Of a stretch of 33,162 nucleotides of DNA, positions 1-8,268 are shown piece by piece; position 1 is the first letter of the stretch; every line of letters begins with the position of its first letter. Both the position numbers and the translations under genes were made by a program. Origin of the DNA: Ruminococcus sp. UBA3280 (GTDB lineage Bacteria; Bacillota; Clostridia; Oscillospirales; Ruminococcaceae); assembly GCA_002362175.1 (NCBI GenBank), contig DETU01000094.1:1-33162 (forward strand). The letters run 5' to 3'. The notes beneath the pieces were generated by a model. That model was given only the letters and a program-made list of their open reading frames with translations, had not been told where the DNA came from and did no database searches.

Positions 1-10
1 GTATACTTTT

Positions 11-39
11 ATTATAGCACGTAATTATATATTTGTCTA
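11..39 (-). promoter_or_regulatory. Sigma-A promoter pointing out of the left edge
   Basis: On the minus strand a -35 TAGACA (39-34) and a -10 TATAAT (16-11) are separated by 17 bases. A TG lies one base before the -10, making it an extended -10. It faces away from gltX, so it probably serves a divergent gene beyond the left edge, which cannot be seen. Confidence 0.6.
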
Positions 40-70
40 CTTTATTTTGCAAATTAAGGAAATAGTGTTA

Positions 71-99
71 TTGACAAAAAATGTCATATATGATATAAT
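71..99 (+). promoter_or_regulatory. Consensus sigma-A promoter of gltX
   Basis: TTGACA (71-76) and TATAAT (94-99) are both perfect consensus hexamers with a 17-base spacer and an extended -10 TG at 91-92. Transcription should start near 106. This leaves a leader of about 32 bases before the ATG at 138 and argues against the upstream ATG at 117, which would have almost no leader and no ribosome binding site. Confidence 0.9.
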
Positions 100-137
100 T
101 TATAATTGATAATTTTATGAAAAGGACTGGTTTTTTC

Positions 138-1775
138 ATGGACTTTAATTTACTTGCACAGGTTTTGTTTCCGGACGTTTCAGAAACTCCGGAAGATATT
201 GACAGACGTTTTCCGAAAAGAGAATTGTCCGAAAGTGCTTGCGTTACACGTATAGGACCAAGCCCGACGGGTTTTGTTCATCTCGGAAACCTCTACAATG
301 CAATTATTGCTGAACGTCTTGCACATCAGTCGGACGGCGTTTTTTATCTGCGTATAGAAGATACCGACAACAAGAGAGAAGTTGAAGGTGCGGTTGAAAC
401 AGTTATAAATGCTATGGCTTATTTCGGTGTTGAATTTGACGAAGGTGCGGTTGTTGATGGAGATAACGGCAGTTACGGACCTTACCGTCAGCGACAGCGT
501 AAGGAAATATATCAGGTATTTGCAAAGCATCTTGTTCAGCAGGGAAAGGCTTATCCATGCTTTCTGACCGCTGAAGAAATTGACGCTATTCGTGAACAGC
601 AGACCGAAAACAAGGAAAATCCCGGAATCTATGGCAAGTATGCTGAAAAAAGCAGAAGTCTTACAATAGAACAGATTAAGGAAAATATTTCCCTTGGTAA
701 ACCTTGGGTACTGCGTTATATGGGTGTTGAAACAGATGAATATATAACAGTTGAGGACGCTGTAAGGGGTAAGCTTGAAATGCCGAGAAACAATATGGAT
801 TTTGTTCTTCTCAAAAGTGACGGAATCCCGACATATCATTTTGCCCATGTCATTGACGACCATTTCATGCACTCAACCCACGTTATCAGAGGTGAGGAAT
901 GGCTTTCATCACTTCCCATGCACGTTGAACTTTTCAATATTCTTGGCTGGAATCAGCCTGTTTACTGTCATACTGCAACCCTTATGAAAATGGAGGGTAC
1001 AAGCAAGCGTAAACTTTCAAAGAGAAAAGACCCCGAACTTGCTTTGTCATATTATCAGCAGGAGGGTATTTCTCAGGACGCTGTATGGGAATTTCTTCTC
1101 ACTATCCTTAACTCAAACTATGAAGAATGGAGAATTGCAAATCCTGATACAGATTACAGGGAATTTCCTTATTCTCTTGAAAAAATGTCTATTTCGGGTG
1201 CATTGGTTGACCTCGATAAGCTCCGTGACATTTCAAAAAACGTTATCTGTCGCATGAGTGCGGAGCAGGTTTACGGCAAGTGGCTTGAATGGTGTGAAAG
1301 CTACAATGACGAATTTGCACAGCTTATAAAGAAATACCCCGAAAGAACAGTTTCCGCTCTTAACGTCGGAAAAGGCGGTAACAAGCCACGTAAAGATATT
1401 GAAACATGGAAACAGGCTTGTGACTTTATGCGTTTTTACTATGATGAAACTTTTGGTATACAGGACGAAATGTCCGCAGAGTGCGACGAAGAAACAAGAA
1501 AAATCTTCTTTGAAAAGTATCTTGAATCATATAATCATGATGATGATTCGTCCGCATGGTTTGCAAAGGTAAAGGAACTTACACAGGAGCTGGGTTTTGC
1601 GGTAAAACCGAAGGACTTCAAAAAGAATCCCGACCAGTACAAAGGAAGTATTGTCAACATTACAAATATGCTCCGTATTGCTCTTACGGGACGTGCAAAC
1701 GCTCCTGATATATGGGAAGTAAGTCATGTACTCGGTGAGGATATTGTCAGAAAAAGACTTGAAAACTGGTTATAA
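138..1775 (+). CDS. gltX: Glutamate--tRNA ligase (long form)
   Basis: A class I aminoacyl-tRNA synthetase that charges tRNA-Glu (or tRNA-Glu/Gln) with glutamate in the cytoplasm. The ATP-binding HIGH-type motif reads GPSPTGFVHLGN near residues 40-51, and the KMSKS loop reads KRKLSKRKDPE in the middle of the protein. The product is about 545 residues, longer than the roughly 470-490 of typical bacterial GluRS; the extra length lies in the C-terminal anticodon-binding half. I chose the ATG at 138 over 117 because AAAAGGA at 120-126 can serve as its Shine-Dalgarno and the promoter geometry fits. The gene leads a short plus-strand run: the MetRS-like gene starts 16 bases after its stop. Whether the tRNA substrate is strictly Glu cannot be read from sequence. 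Confidence 0.93.
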   Translation: MDFNLLAQVLFPDVSETPEDIDRRFPKRELSESACVTRIGPSPTGFVHLGNLYNAIIAERLAHQSDGVFYLRIEDTDNKREVEGAVETVINAMAYFGVEFDEGAVVDGDNGSYGPYRQRQRKEIYQVFAKHLVQQGKAYPCFLTAEEIDAIREQQTENKENPGIYGKYAEKSRSLTIEQIKENISLGKPWVLRYMGVETDEYITVEDAVRGKLEMPRNNMDFVLLKSDGIPTYHFAHVIDDHFMHSTHVIRGEEWLSSLPMHVELFNILGWNQPVYCHTATLMKMEGTSKRKLSKRKDPELALSYYQQEGISQDAVWEFLLTILNSNYEEWRIANPDTDYREFPYSLEKMSISGALVDLDKLRDISKNVICRMSAEQVYGKWLEWCESYNDEFAQLIKKYPERTVSALNVGKGGNKPRKDIETWKQACDFMRFYYDETFGIQDEMSAECDEETRKIFFEKYLESYNHDDDSSAWFAKVKELTQELGFAVKPKDFKKNPDQYKGSIVNITNMLRIALTGRANAPDIWEVSHVLGEDIVRKRLENWL

Positions 1776-1790
1776 ACAGAGGTAATTATT

Positions 1791-3782
1791 ATGGCAGACA
1801 AGAAAAATAAAGATTTTGTGATACCACGTCCCGAATTTCCGAAACGTGCGGTTATTACGGGCGGTATGCCTTACGGAAATAAAGAACTTCATTTCGGTCA
1901 TGTCGGCGGAATGTTCGTTTTTGCGGACACATTCGCAAGATTTCTGCGTGACAGAATAGGCAAGGAAAACGTTATATTCGTAGGCGGTACGGACTGTTAC
2001 GGCTCACCGATTGCGGAGGGCTGGAGAGTAAAAGTAAACAAGGGTGAATTTGACGGAACTCTTGAGGAATTTGTTCAGCGTAATCACGACAAACAACAGG
2101 CAACTCTTGACGCTTATGGTATTTCTCCCGACCTTTTCGCAGCTTCGGGACTTGGTCGTTCAAAGGAAATACACGCAGAAGTTACAGACTGGTTTATAAG
2201 TTCACTCTACAAAAAGGGACAGCTTGACCGCATAACCACAATGCAGTTTTTTGATGAAAAAGCAGGCGTTTTTCTGAATGGCAGACAGGTTATAGGAAAA
2301 TGTCCCGTTGAGGGCTGTACGTCCGAAAAGGGCTATGCGGACGAGTGTGATTTGGGACATCAGTATATGCCCGAAAATCTCATAAATCCCGTAAGTACTC
2401 TCACAGGTGAAACACCGTCTATGAAGCCTGTAACAAACTGGTATTTCAGATTACGTGACTATGAAAAGCTTTTGCAGGAATGGGTTGAGGATATGAAAAA
2501 GGACAAGTCAATCCGTCCTGTTGTATGGAAAACCATTTCCGAATTTCTGAAACCGCCTGTAATATATGTAAAGCGTGAGTTTGAAGAAAAGTACAACGAA
2601 CTTAAAGACACTCTCCCTGAACATAATTATATTGAGGAAAAGAAAAAGCCGTCGTTTACTATAGAGTTTGAAAAACTTTCCGATTGTGACAAGGCTTGTG
2701 CGGTTCTTACCGATAACGGTATACGCTACCGTACAGGAAAAACTCTCGTTCCTTTCCGTCTTACAGGTAATATTGAGTGGGGTGTTCCCGCACCTGTTAT
2801 GGAAGGAGCTGACGGTCTTACCGTATGGGTATGGCCTGAATCACTTTGGGCTCCTATATCGTTCACACAGACTTATCTTGAACAGTCAGGAAGAAAACGT
2901 GACGAATGGAAAGACTACTGGTGCAGTAAGGAAGCTAAAGTTTATCAGTTTATCGGACAGGACAATATTTATTTCTACGGAATTGCAGAACCTGCAATGT
3001 GGATTGCACAGCAGGAAAGCAGTGAAAAAACTTCCGATATTCCCGACGGTGAATTACAGATGCCGACTATTGTTGCAAATCATCACATTCTTTTCCTTGA
3101 CAAGAAAGCATCAAGTTCAGGCGACGTAAAACCGCCTATGGCTGATGATTTGCTGAATCACTATACTCCCGAACAGCTCCGTATGCACTGGCTGGGTCTC
3201 GGTCTCGGACAGCGTTCGGTAAGCTTCATGCCAAAACCTTACAATCCGCTTGCAAAGCCTGAGGACAGCGACCCCGTTGTGAAAGACGGTCTGTTGTTGT
3301 CGAACGTATTCAACAGAATGATTCGCACGGCTTTCTATACCACTCAAAAGGAATTTGACGGAATAATGCCATCTTTAGCACCTGAAGAAAAGTTTGTGCA
3401 GGAAGCGGAAAAGGCAGTGCTTGAATTTGAAAGACATATGTCAAAATTTGCGTTCCACCAGTGTACTTATGTTCTTGACAGCTATATAAGAAACGGTAGC
3501 AAGTATATGTCAAAGAACGTTACAGCCGATGCAGACGACAAGGAAAAACTTTCTCAGGCACTTGCAAATCTGTTCTATATGATTAGAATTGCAGGCGTAC
3601 TTCTTCACCCTCTTGCACCTTTCGGTACTGAAAAACTCCGTGAGTATTTGCAGGTTGACGAAAAAATATGGTCGTGGGATACTATCCTTGAACCGTTGAC
3701 ATATTTCACGGGTGAAAACCATAAGCTTAAATTTTTACCGCCTCGTACAGATTTCTTTACACGTCATGAAAGTCAGTTTTAA
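1791..3782 (+). CDS. Methionyl-tRNA-synthetase-like class I ligase
   Basis: A 663-residue class I aminoacyl-tRNA synthetase of the MetRS family. It has a HIGH-type motif (MPYGNKELHFGH, residues ~24-35), a zinc-knuckle-like segment with CPVEGC and a later CDLGH (~170-195), and the MetRS-type core FIGQDNIYFYG followed by EPAMW. The KMSKS position is eroded: it reads KKASSSG, keeping the first lysine but replacing the second with serine. I recall relatives in Clostridia with a similar KASSSG, so this looks like a subfamily trait rather than a sequencing error. It is co-transcribed with gltX (16-base gap; AGAGG at 1778-1782). It may be the main MetRS or a specialised paralogue; activity toward methionine is inferred from family only. 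Confidence 0.8.
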   Translation: MADKKNKDFVIPRPEFPKRAVITGGMPYGNKELHFGHVGGMFVFADTFARFLRDRIGKENVIFVGGTDCYGSPIAEGWRVKVNKGEFDGTLEEFVQRNHDKQQATLDAYGISPDLFAASGLGRSKEIHAEVTDWFISSLYKKGQLDRITTMQFFDEKAGVFLNGRQVIGKCPVEGCTSEKGYADECDLGHQYMPENLINPVSTLTGETPSMKPVTNWYFRLRDYEKLLQEWVEDMKKDKSIRPVVWKTISEFLKPPVIYVKREFEEKYNELKDTLPEHNYIEEKKKPSFTIEFEKLSDCDKACAVLTDNGIRYRTGKTLVPFRLTGNIEWGVPAPVMEGADGLTVWVWPESLWAPISFTQTYLEQSGRKRDEWKDYWCSKEAKVYQFIGQDNIYFYGIAEPAMWIAQQESSEKTSDIPDGELQMPTIVANHHILFLDKKASSSGDVKPPMADDLLNHYTPEQLRMHWLGLGLGQRSVSFMPKPYNPLAKPEDSDPVVKDGLLLSNVFNRMIRTAFYTTQKEFDGIMPSLAPEEKFVQEAEKAVLEFERHMSKFAFHQCTYVLDSYIRNGSKYMSKNVTADADDKEKLSQALANLFYMIRIAGVLLHPLAPFGTEKLREYLQVDEKIWSWDTILEPLTYFTGENHKLKFLPPRTDFFTRHESQF

Positions 3783-3810
3783 ATATTTAACTTGAATGTA
3801 AGAGGAAAAT

Positions 3811-4572
3811 ATGAATATAAAAAAAGTAGTACAGTTAGTTTTCAGTCCTACCGGTACAACACAAAGAATAGCTGATAGGATATGTGACGGAATAAGTGAT
3901 AAACATATAACTATTGATTTATCTTGTAATGTAAAAGAACAGACTTTTGAAAGTGAGACTGTAATTATTGTAACTGTTCCCGTTTTTAGTGGAAGAGTGC
4001 CGAATATTGCAATTGAAAGGATTCTGAAAATGAAAGCAAACGGGAATCCTGCTATAGCCGTTGTGGTATATGGTAACAGGGCTTATGATGATGCGTTGCT
4101 TGAACTGAAAGATACACTAAATCAGATTGGTTGCAAAGTAATTGCCGGTGGGGCTTTTGTAGCAGAACATTCTATAGTACGTGAAATTGCAACGGGCAGA
4201 CCGAACAAAAATGATTTACAGACCGCTTTTGATTTCGGAAAGAATATTGCTGAAAAACTTAACGGTAATGATATGAGAGAAGTTGAAGTACCCGGAAATC
4301 CGGATTATAAGAATAAAAAATCCGGAGGTGGCATATCTCCGAAAGCAAATAATGCCTGTATTGTTTGTGGAGAGTGTGCAAAGTCATGTCCTGTAGGAGC
4401 GGTTCCGAAAAGTGACCCGAAAAAGACTTTAAAAAACTGTATAGGTTGTATGAGGTGCGTTTCAGTATGTTCACATCATGCAAGAGCGTTACCTAAACCG
4501 ATTACTTTTCTGCTTGGAGCAGTTCTTTCATCTGCAAAAAAGAAAATTTGTGAGCCTGAAATTTTTATTTAG
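3811..4572 (+). CDS. EFR1-type flavodoxin/ferredoxin fusion protein
   Basis: A 253-residue protein with an N-terminal flavodoxin-like half and a C-terminal double [4Fe-4S] ferredoxin domain. The FMN phosphate-binding loop is FSPTGTTQRIA at residues 11-21. The cluster ligands are C183/C186/C189/C193 and C210/C213/C216/C220, two CxxCxxCxxxC motifs. This matches the family annotated EFR1 ferrodoxin, found in anaerobes. It probably shuttles electrons in the cytoplasm; partner and reaction are unknown. It starts 28 bases after the MetRS-like gene with AGAGGA as ribosome binding site, so it may be the last gene of the gltX transcript. It ends just before the TPP riboswitch. Confidence 0.88.
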   Translation: MNIKKVVQLVFSPTGTTQRIADRICDGISDKHITIDLSCNVKEQTFESETVIIVTVPVFSGRVPNIAIERILKMKANGNPAIAVVVYGNRAYDDALLELKDTLNQIGCKVIAGGAFVAEHSIVREIATGRPNKNDLQTAFDFGKNIAEKLNGNDMREVEVPGNPDYKNKKSGGGISPKANNACIVCGECAKSCPVGAVPKSDPKKTLKNCIGCMRCVSVCSHHARALPKPITFLLGAVLSSAKKKICEPEIFI

Positions 4573-4611
4573 GAATATGGAATTTTCTAAAAAAATATGT
4601 TAATTAAATAC

Positions 4612-4702
4612 AAAAGTTGGGGGAGCGTGCAGACACGCTGAGAGGGAAATGTGCTTTCCGACCCTTTGTCCTGATTTGGATAATGCCAACGTAGGAAGCC
4701 TA
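4612..4702 (+). promoter_or_regulatory. TPP riboswitch (THI element)
   Basis: The conserved thi-box elements are in order: GGGGGAGCGTG, CACGCTGAGAG, GACCCTTTGTCCTGAT, TGGATAATGCC and AACGTAGGAAGCC. The AGCGTG/CACGCT and TTGG/CCAA arms pair as in the aptamer. It binds thiamine pyrophosphate. It precedes an intrinsic terminator and thiS, so TPP binding should cause early termination of the whole thi operon. No clear promoter was recognised in the 40 bases upstream. Confidence 0.96.
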
Positions 4703-4742
4703 AAATATACTTGTATAAGTTTATACTTTTATGTATTTATTC

Positions 4743-4778
4743 GGGAACTGCGTTTTTATTGCAGTTCCCTTTTGTTTT
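4743..4778 (+). terminator. Riboswitch-controlled terminator before thiS
   Basis: A perfect 9-bp stem, GGGAACTGC (4743-4751) with GCAGTTCCC (4761-4769), has a 9-base loop and is followed by TTTTGTTTT. It lies between the TPP aptamer and the thiS ribosome binding site (GAGGAGGGG, 4779-4787), as expected for the expression platform of a transcriptional OFF switch. Confidence 0.92.
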
Positions 4779-4791
4779 GAGGAGGGGAAAA

Positions 4792-4983
4792 ATGATAACG
4801 GTAAACGGCGAAAAACTTGATTTTTCAGGAACAGTTAAAGAACTGCTCGGAGTTCTTGGATACGGTGAAAAACGTGTTGCGGTGGAACTCAACGAAAATA
4901 TCGTACCAAAGACAGAGTATGAAAATACTCATATTTCGGACGACGACAAGCTTGAAATAGTACGTTTTGTGGGAGGTGGCTGA
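4792..4983 (+). CDS. thiS: Sulfur carrier protein ThiS
   Basis: A 63-residue ubiquitin-like protein ending in the required Gly-Gly (RFVGGG). ThiF adenylates this C-terminus, which is then thiocarboxylated and donates sulfur to the thiazole ring made by ThiG. I chose the ATG at 4792 because it has a strong GAGGAGGGG Shine-Dalgarno 4 bases upstream; an in-frame upstream start at 4711 would run through the riboswitch terminator. The N-terminal MITVNGE is typical of ThiS. It is the first gene of the operon; thiF starts 5 bases after its stop, with GGAGG inside the thiS 3' end. Confidence 0.95.
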   Translation: MITVNGEKLDFSGTVKELLGVLGYGEKRVAVELNENIVPKTEYENTHISDDDKLEIVRFVGGG

Positions 4984-4988
4984 TAATT

Positions 4989-5624
4989 ATGATACCGTCA
5001 AGAGATGATATGTACGAGGCACTTGCGGAACGTCATGGAGTGGATTTTCAGAAAAAAGTATCATCTGCTTCTGTTGTGGTCTGCGGAATAGGCGGACTTG
5101 GTTCAAACATATCAATTGCACTTGCCCGTGCAGGAGTAGGAAAGATTCACATTATTGATTTTGACAGGGTTGATATATCAAACCTCAATCGTCAGCAGTA
5201 TTTTCCCGAACAGCTCGGAATGTACAAGACCGACGCTCTCAGAGAAACTCTTTCCCACATTGCACCATACTGTGAAATTACTGCGGACTGTGTAAAACTT
5301 GACGAAAACAATATACCTGAACTTCTGAAAGACTGTGATATTATCTGTGAAGCATTTGACAACGCAGAAGAAAAAGCGGTACTGGTTAACTGTGTACTGG
5401 AAAAACTACCTGAAAAATATCTTGTTTCGGGTTCGGGAATGACGGGCATTGATTCTGCGAATACTATAAAAACACGCAGGGTTATGAAGAATTTCTATAT
5501 CTGCGGTGACGGTGAAAGTGACATTGCAGACGGAACAGGACTTTATTCTTCAAGAGTAATGGTGTGTGCAGGACATCAGGCACATATGATATTAAGAATA
5601 ATTTCAGGAAAATATGATGTATAA
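4989..5624 (+). CDS. thiF: ThiS adenylyltransferase ThiF
   Basis: A 211-residue E1-like enzyme that activates the ThiS C-terminus with ATP. The Rossmann nucleotide-binding motif CGIGGLGSN is near residues 32-40, followed by acidic IIDFDRVD and the family motif NLNRQQYF. It is shorter than MoeB/E. coli ThiF, and I do not see the paired CxxC zinc ligands of those proteins, consistent with the compact clostridial form. Its stop overlaps the AAGGAG binding site of thiG. Function is secure from family motifs plus position between thiS and thiG. Confidence 0.92.
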   Translation: MIPSRDDMYEALAERHGVDFQKKVSSASVVVCGIGGLGSNISIALARAGVGKIHIIDFDRVDISNLNRQQYFPEQLGMYKTDALRETLSHIAPYCEITADCVKLDENNIPELLKDCDIICEAFDNAEEKAVLVNCVLEKLPEKYLVSGSGMTGIDSANTIKTRRVMKNFYICGDGESDIADGTGLYSSRVMVCAGHQAHMILRIISGKYDV

Positions 5625-5636
5625 GGAGAATTTCAA

Positions 5637-6410
5637 ATGAATAGTAATGATACGTTTATACTGGGCGGACATGAGTTCAAATCAAGATTTATACTTGGTT
5701 CGGGAAAATATTCGCTTAATCTTATTGAATCGGCAGTCAGATATGCAGGTGCGGAAATAATAACACTTGCGGTACGCCGTGCAAACTCAAAGGAACATGA
5801 GAATATTCTTGACCATATTCCGTCGGGTGTTACACTTCTTCCGAACACGTCAGGTGCAAGAAACGCCGACGAAGCTGTAAGAATCGCACGTCTTGCAAGA
5901 GAACTGGGGTGCGGTGATTTTGTCAAGATAGAAATTATGCGTGACAGTAAGTATCTTCTTCCCGACAATAAAGAAACAGTAAAGGCTACTGAAATTCTTG
6001 CAAAAGAGGGTTTTGTGGTAATGCCGTATATGTACCCTGATTTGTACACTGCACGTGATTTAGTAAACGCAGGAGCATCTTCTGTAATGCCGTTGGCTTC
6101 CCCCATAGGCTCAAACAAGGGACTTTCAACAAAGGATTTCATACAGATTCTTATTGACGAAATTGATTTGCCGATTATAGTTGACGCAGGAATTGGCAGA
6201 CCGTCGCAGGCTTGTGAGGCTATGGAAATGGGTGCGTCTGCTGTAATGTGCAACACTGCTTTAGCGACAGCAGGTGATTTGCCTGTAATGGCTGAAGCTT
6301 TCAGACAGGCGGTTGAGGCAGGTAGAAAAGCATATTTGTCGGGACTCGGTCGTGTTCTCACAAGAGGAGCATCTGCTTCTGATTCACTTACGGGATTTTT
6401 ACATGACTGA
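5637..6410 (+). CDS. thiG: Thiazole synthase ThiG
   Basis: A 257-residue TIM-barrel enzyme that condenses deoxyxylulose 5-phosphate, dehydroglycine and ThiS-thiocarboxylate to the thiazole phosphate. The Schiff-base lysine is K97 in FVKIEIMRD, followed by YLLPD. The phosphate-binding segments PLASPIGS and DAGIGRPSQA are present, and the N-terminus has RFILGSGKY. Length matches the family (about 255). The start has AAGGAG 7 bases upstream, overlapping the thiF stop. Confidence 0.97.
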   Translation: MNSNDTFILGGHEFKSRFILGSGKYSLNLIESAVRYAGAEIITLAVRRANSKEHENILDHIPSGVTLLPNTSGARNADEAVRIARLARELGCGDFVKIEIMRDSKYLLPDNKETVKATEILAKEGFVVMPYMYPDLYTARDLVNAGASSVMPLASPIGSNKGLSTKDFIQILIDEIDLPIIVDAGIGRPSQACEAMEMGASAVMCNTALATAGDLPVMAEAFRQAVEAGRKAYLSGLGRVLTRGASASDSLTGFLHD

Positions 6411-6422
6411 GGGTGAAATAGT

Positions 6423-7676
6423 ATGGAAAATAATTATTTTGTTGATTCTGACAAGCTTTCCGAAAGTGCTTTGAAAAGAAAGCATGAACTTGAAAATAAT
6501 CCGACTGTTCGTACAAATCACATGGAGTACATGGACGGTATGGAACAGATAAAATCTGATATACATGATAAAGTTTTGTCGGCTATGGAAAGTTACGACT
6601 ATAATTCATATACGGCAGACGACGTTAAATCCGCTCTTGAACATGAACGCTGTACGGTTGAGGACTTCAAAGCACTCCTGTCACCTTCGGCTGAACCCTT
6701 TCTTGAACAAATGGCGGAAAAGGCACGTCTTGAAACAAGAAAACATTTCGGAAATACTGTATATCTGTTTACTCCTCTCTATATAGCAAACTATTGTGAG
6801 AATTACTGCGTATACTGTGGTTTCAACTGCTACAACGACATAAAACGTATGAAACTCAGTATGGAGCAGATTGAAAGGGAAATGCAGGTTATTGCGGAAA
6901 GTGGAATGGAGGAAATTTTAATCCTGACAGGTGAAAGTCGTTCAAAGAGTGGTATTGAATATATAGGTGAGGCTTGTAAGCTTGCACGTAAATATTTCCG
7001 TATGGTCGGGATTGAGATTTATCCTGTAAATACAGATGAGTATAAATATCTTCACGAATGTGGTGTTGATTATGTTACGGTTTTTCAGGAAACTTATGAC
7101 AGCGACCACTATGAACAGTTGCATCTTATGGGACACAAGAGAGTTTTTCCGTATCGTTTTGAAGCACAGGAGCGTGCTTTGATGGGCGGTATGAGAGGGA
7201 TAGCCTGTTCTGCACTGCTTGGACTTTCTGATTTCAGAAAAGACGCTCTTGCAAGTGCATTGCACGTCTACTATTTACAGAGAAAATACCCTCATGCTGA
7301 AATATCACTTTCATGTCCGAGACTGCGACCTATTATAAACAATGGTGAAATAAATCCGCTTGATGTTCACGAAAAACAGCTTTGTCAGGTACTTTGTGCC
7401 TACAGGATTTTTCTTCCGTTCTGTAATATTACGGTTTCGTCAAGAGAAAGCGAGAGTTTCCGAAATGGTATAGTAAAGATATGTGCAACAAAAGTGTCAG
7501 CAGGTGTTTCAACGGGTATCGGCGACCATGAAAGCAAGTACACGGGAAAGGAGAACAGTTCAGCAGAAGGTGATGAACAGTTTGAGATAAATGACGGAAG
7601 AAGTTTCAGACAGATGTACAATGATATGTCCGACGAGGGTTTACAGCCTGTGCTGAATGACTATCTTTATGTTTAA
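6423..7676 (+). CDS. thiH: 2-iminoacetate synthase ThiH
   Basis: A 417-residue radical SAM enzyme that cleaves tyrosine to dehydroglycine (2-iminoacetate) and p-cresol, supplying the glycine unit for ThiG under anaerobic conditions. The radical SAM cluster motif is CENYCVYCGF (Cx3Cx2C), and the downstream segment LILTGES fits the family. It is longer than the ~377-residue E. coli protein, mainly at the two ends. ThiH in place of the oxygen-dependent glycine oxidase ThiO supports an anaerobic host. The start has GAGGGTGA upstream, 12 bases after the thiG stop. Confidence 0.96.
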   Translation: MENNYFVDSDKLSESALKRKHELENNPTVRTNHMEYMDGMEQIKSDIHDKVLSAMESYDYNSYTADDVKSALEHERCTVEDFKALLSPSAEPFLEQMAEKARLETRKHFGNTVYLFTPLYIANYCENYCVYCGFNCYNDIKRMKLSMEQIEREMQVIAESGMEEILILTGESRSKSGIEYIGEACKLARKYFRMVGIEIYPVNTDEYKYLHECGVDYVTVFQETYDSDHYEQLHLMGHKRVFPYRFEAQERALMGGMRGIACSALLGLSDFRKDALASALHVYYLQRKYPHAEISLSCPRLRPIINNGEINPLDVHEKQLCQVLCAYRIFLPFCNITVSSRESESFRNGIVKICATKVSAGVSTGIGDHESKYTGKENSSAEGDEQFEINDGRSFRQMYNDMSDEGLQPVLNDYLYV

Positions 7677-8268
7677 GATTATATGTGTAACTGACAGAAA
7701 ACTTTGTCAGGAAGATTTTCTGACGAGAATTGAAAAAATAGCATCTGCAAAGCCCGACAGAATAATGTTTCGTGATAAGGACTGCAATGATGACGATTAT
7801 GTTAAAACAGCTTTTAAGGCACTTGAAATAAGCGATAAATACGGTGTGCCGTGCAGTATGTACCGCAAACCTGAAATTTTCGGTAATATTCATATGACTA
7901 TGCCGATGTTACAGCATATCCGATTATCAGATATGAATTTTATTAATCTCGCAGGTGCTTCGGTACATTCGGTTGACGAGGCTGTAGAGGCTGAAAAAAT
8001 AGGTGTTGATTACATTATAGCGGGTCATATTTTTGAAACGGACTGCAAAAAGGGTCTTGAACCTCGTGGATTTGACTTTTTAAAGCAGGTTTGTGATGCT
8101 GTAAAAATTCCTGTTTATGCGATAGGCGGAATAAATGCGGATAATATAAAGCTTGTCGCAGAATCGGGAGCGGACGGTGCTTGTATAATGAGTGGATTTA
8201 TGACTTGTGAAAATCCTGACGAATATATAAAAATGTTAAGAAAGGAAGTGACAGAAGTTGAAGTTTAA
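7669..8268 (+). CDS. tenI: Thiazole tautomerase TenI
   Basis: A ThiE-like TIM barrel of 199 residues. It carries the TenI signature GHIFETDCKKGLEPRG, where H120 corresponds to the catalytic histidine of Bacillus subtilis TenI, and SVHSVDEAVEAEK just before it. The ThiE substrate residues are missing: the QLREK and INDD motifs are replaced (MFRDKD, CSMYRK). It therefore most likely aromatises the ThiG product rather than making thiamine phosphate. The start is not certain: ATG at 7669 gives the family-like MFKIICVTDRKL, but an in-frame ATG at 7657 is possible. Either overlaps the thiH 3' end, suggesting translational coupling. Confidence 0.85.
   Translation: MFKIICVTDRKLCQEDFLTRIEKIASAKPDRIMFRDKDCNDDDYVKTAFKALEISDKYGVPCSMYRKPEIFGNIHMTMPMLQHIRLSDMNFINLAGASVHSVDEAVEAEKIGVDYIIAGHIFETDCKKGLEPRGFDFLKQVCDAVKIPVYAIGGINADNIKLVAESGADGACIMSGFMTCENPDEYIKMLRKEVTEVEV

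Noticed and set aside
4711..4791. Upstream in-frame extension of thiS
   Set aside because: It would be translated through the riboswitch terminator; the ATG at 4792 has a strong binding site and gives the family-typical N-terminus.
5633..6361. 242-residue minus-strand frame opposite thiG
   Set aside because: It lies wholly antisense to thiG, which has full motifs, has no ribosome binding site and is rich in Ser/Pro/Arg as expected of a shadow frame.
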